45,605 nt of DNA from JAWLHU01 sp041690255. Its GTDB lineage: Bacteria > Bacillota > Sulfobacillia > Symbiobacteriales > Symbiobacteriaceae. A program made the position numbers and the translations under genes. The stretch spans positions 1-45,605 of the forward strand of contig JAWLHU010000026.1 of assembly GCA_041690255.1 (NCBI GenBank), read 5' to 3'. Below, piece by piece: positions 44,656 through 45,605 of the stretch (position 1 is the first letter of the stretch; the number at the start of each line of letters is the position of its first letter). Under the pieces are notes generated by a model. It was given only the letters and a program-made list of their open reading frames with translations, did no database searches and was not told the DNA's origin.

Positions 44656-45004
44656 ATGCCACTACCCGAAGACGTTCGGTCCCAAACCCAACTCCTTCTC
44701 TTTGCGTTTTGCCAGATGCGGGTTCCTGAAAGTATTCAAGATGAATATCGATTGGCGTTTCGCATTCGGGAGACCGCTGTGACGCTATATGAGTGCACTG
44801 GGCCTTGGAACCCCAAGTTCCCGAAGTCCAGCCGCAGACCAACTGCCCAGTTTCGCTACGACCCGGTAGAGCGAATGTGGTCAGTCTACTGGGCCGACAG
44901 TCACGAGCGCTGGCATCCCTACACCGATGCGGCCAACCACCAACTTAGCTGAACTGATTGCAGAGGTTCACATGGACCCCAAAGGGCTTTTCTTCCCCCC
45001 ATGA
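44656..45004 (+). pseudogene. DUF3024 passenger gene of the ISL3 element, frameshifted near its end
   Basis: The ATG at 44656 follows GGGAGG. The product begins MPLPEDVRSQTQLLLFAFCQ and contains RVPESIQDEYRLAFRIRETA, AQFRYDPVERMWSVYWADSH and ERWHPY, the pattern of DUF3024, a family of unknown function often found beside ISL3-type transposases. The frame stops early (NHQLS, stop at 44952), but a one-base shift near 44935-44942 restores the family end NLAELIAEVHMDPKGLFFPP with TGA at 45002-45004. A one-base deletion in the CAACCACCAAC stretch is the likely cause. It lies inside the inverted repeats of the element. Confidence 0.75.
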
Positions 45005-45007
45005 GTC

Positions 45008-45027
45008 AGCGCACCGTATGGTGCGCT
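45008..45027 (+). terminator. Hairpin after the DUF3024 gene
   Basis: AGCGCACC (45008-45015) and GGTGCGCT (45020-45027) form a perfect 8-bp stem with loop GTAT, 4 bases after the restored DUF3024 stop. No T-run follows. It may end transcripts within the element. Confidence 0.4.
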
Positions 45028-45091
45028 CCATACTAGCACGAAACCTGGCGAAGAGCCACTTTTAGGTTAGCATTCACAGTTGCGCCATTTT

Positions 45092-45538
45092 ATGATGGAA
45101 CGCTTCTTTGAAGTGATCGAGGACCTTGTACGGAAGCCCGGTCCGTGGTGGGTGACATTTCCCGCCATGTTAGGGAAGCTTGGCACAGGGAAGGACCTCG
45201 CCCGACTTGTCGAGTGAATGTTACGAGAGGATATTCCTCATGCATTTAAGGGTCCGCTGGGCAACTCGGCGGAGTTGATGGCTGTTCCTGGCCAGAGGGA
45301 AGCGAATGCTCTGTTGTTGGAGGCTGCAAGGAAGGGCATTATCCCCAAGGCGATGGTCGTGGCACTAGGTAAGACACTGGACGAATCGATATTGCCCTTC
45401 CTCGTTGGATGTCTTGAACCGGAACTTCCGATTCGCATACAGCCTCTTCCTAAGTTCTCGTTGGAGGAGCAGAGTGGACGAGATCGTATGGCCGCAGCAG
45501 CGGCTATCTCTAGGCCTGGATTCCGCACATGCGGATAG
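45092..45538 (+). pseudogene. Unrecognised gene fragment with an internal TGA
   Basis: One frame reads MMERFFEVIEDLVRKPGPWW (from 45092), continues to KDLARLVE, meets TGA at 45215-45217, and goes on MLREDIPHAFKGPLGNSAEL, then EANALLLEAARKGIIPKAMV and VALGKTLDESILPFLVG. No ribosome-binding site precedes either ATG, and there is no spacing between the TGA and the second ATG, which suggests one broken gene with CGA changed to TGA. I do not recognise the protein. No gene is visible from 45539 to the end of the window. Confidence 0.4.
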
Positions 45539-45605
45539 CGAATCCCCGAGCACGGGGCTTCGCTAAAGAATCCGTTCGATCTTCAACAGTTCAAGGAGCC
45601 GACGC

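Larger units (their letters stand above)
42896..45057 (+). mobile_element. ISL3-family insertion sequence with DUF3024 passenger gene, decayed
   Basis: Terminal inverted repeats are GGCTCTTCGCCGGGTTTCGT (left, 42896 on) and GGCTCTTCGCCAGGTTTCGT on the reverse strand (right, ending at 45057), differing at one base; GC continues the match on both. The GGCTCTTC start is typical of ISL3. Size about 2162 bp. It contains a transposase pseudogene and a second gene. The 8 bases flanking each end (GGATTTAC and ACTTTTAG) are not a target duplication, so one side may have been rearranged. Confidence 0.88.

Noticed and set aside
42888..45065. Target-site duplication around the ISL3 element
   Set aside because: The flanking octamers GGATTTAC and ACTTTTAG are not the same, so no duplication can be claimed.

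Overview
The window comes from a GC-rich, endospore-forming Gram-positive bacterium. Two things show this. The gene order rsmA - veg - ispE - purR - spoVG - glmU - prs - pth - mfd - spoVT - yabM - yabN(mazG) - yabO(rqcP) - yabP - yabQ - divIC - yabR is the well-known yab region of Bacillus subtilis, and many of these genes are sporulation genes (spoVG, spoVT, yabP, yabQ, prkA, yhbH, spoVR). High GC with this order suggests a Symbiobacterium-like lineage, but that assignment is inference. Non-ATG starts are very common: at least seven convincing genes start with TTG and about thirteen with GTG.

Layout. Bases 1-662 are the 3' end of an rRNA operon (23S tail, 5S, tRNA-Val, -Asp, -Glu, -Arg, terminator). 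Bases 801-4701 carry a G5/3D cell-wall protein (YabE type), rsmA, a YkuK-type RNase H-fold protein, veg with tandem sigma-A promoters and a 5'-terminal hairpin, and ispE. Bases 4718-7641 hold an apparently solitary N6-adenine DNA methyltransferase and a convergent D,D-carboxypeptidase; their stop codons share one CTAG. Bases 7818-13041 carry a MobA-like nucleotidyltransferase, purR, a threonine dehydratase, a small membrane protein, a FAD dehydrogenase and spoVG. Bases 13159-22573 carry glmU, prs, pth, two Gate-domain membrane proteins, a PrsW-like membrane protease candidate, mfd and spoVT. Bases 22713-27888 carry two tandem SpoVB/YabM-type flippases, a MazG with a degenerate N-terminal domain, HU and RqcP.

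Between rqcP and yabP the Bacillus order is interrupted by a WYL regulator, a DinB-like protein and a minus-strand prkA-yhbH-spoVR cluster with two perfect hairpins between prkA and yhbH. The conserved order then resumes with yabP, yabQ, a small helix-turn-helix protein, divIC, yabR and tRNA-Leu. Just upstream of the small HTH gene lies an array of hexamers with an exact 11-bp period (TGTAGT four times, then three variants). Its arrangement resembles tandem sites for an OmpR/PhoB-type response regulator such as WalR.

Downstream of tRNA-Leu (from 37185) the conserved region stops and an accessory zone begins. It holds four decayed insertion sequences (IS630 type, IS3 type, an IS1182-like DDE element, and an ISL3 element carrying a DUF3024 passenger gene), an SLH-domain exported protein, and a 451-residue protein I do not recognise that is preceded by a perfect inverted repeat. 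All the broken genes checked contain an in-frame stop explainable by a C-to-T change. In Bacillus spoIIE would be expected in this area; it is not in the window.
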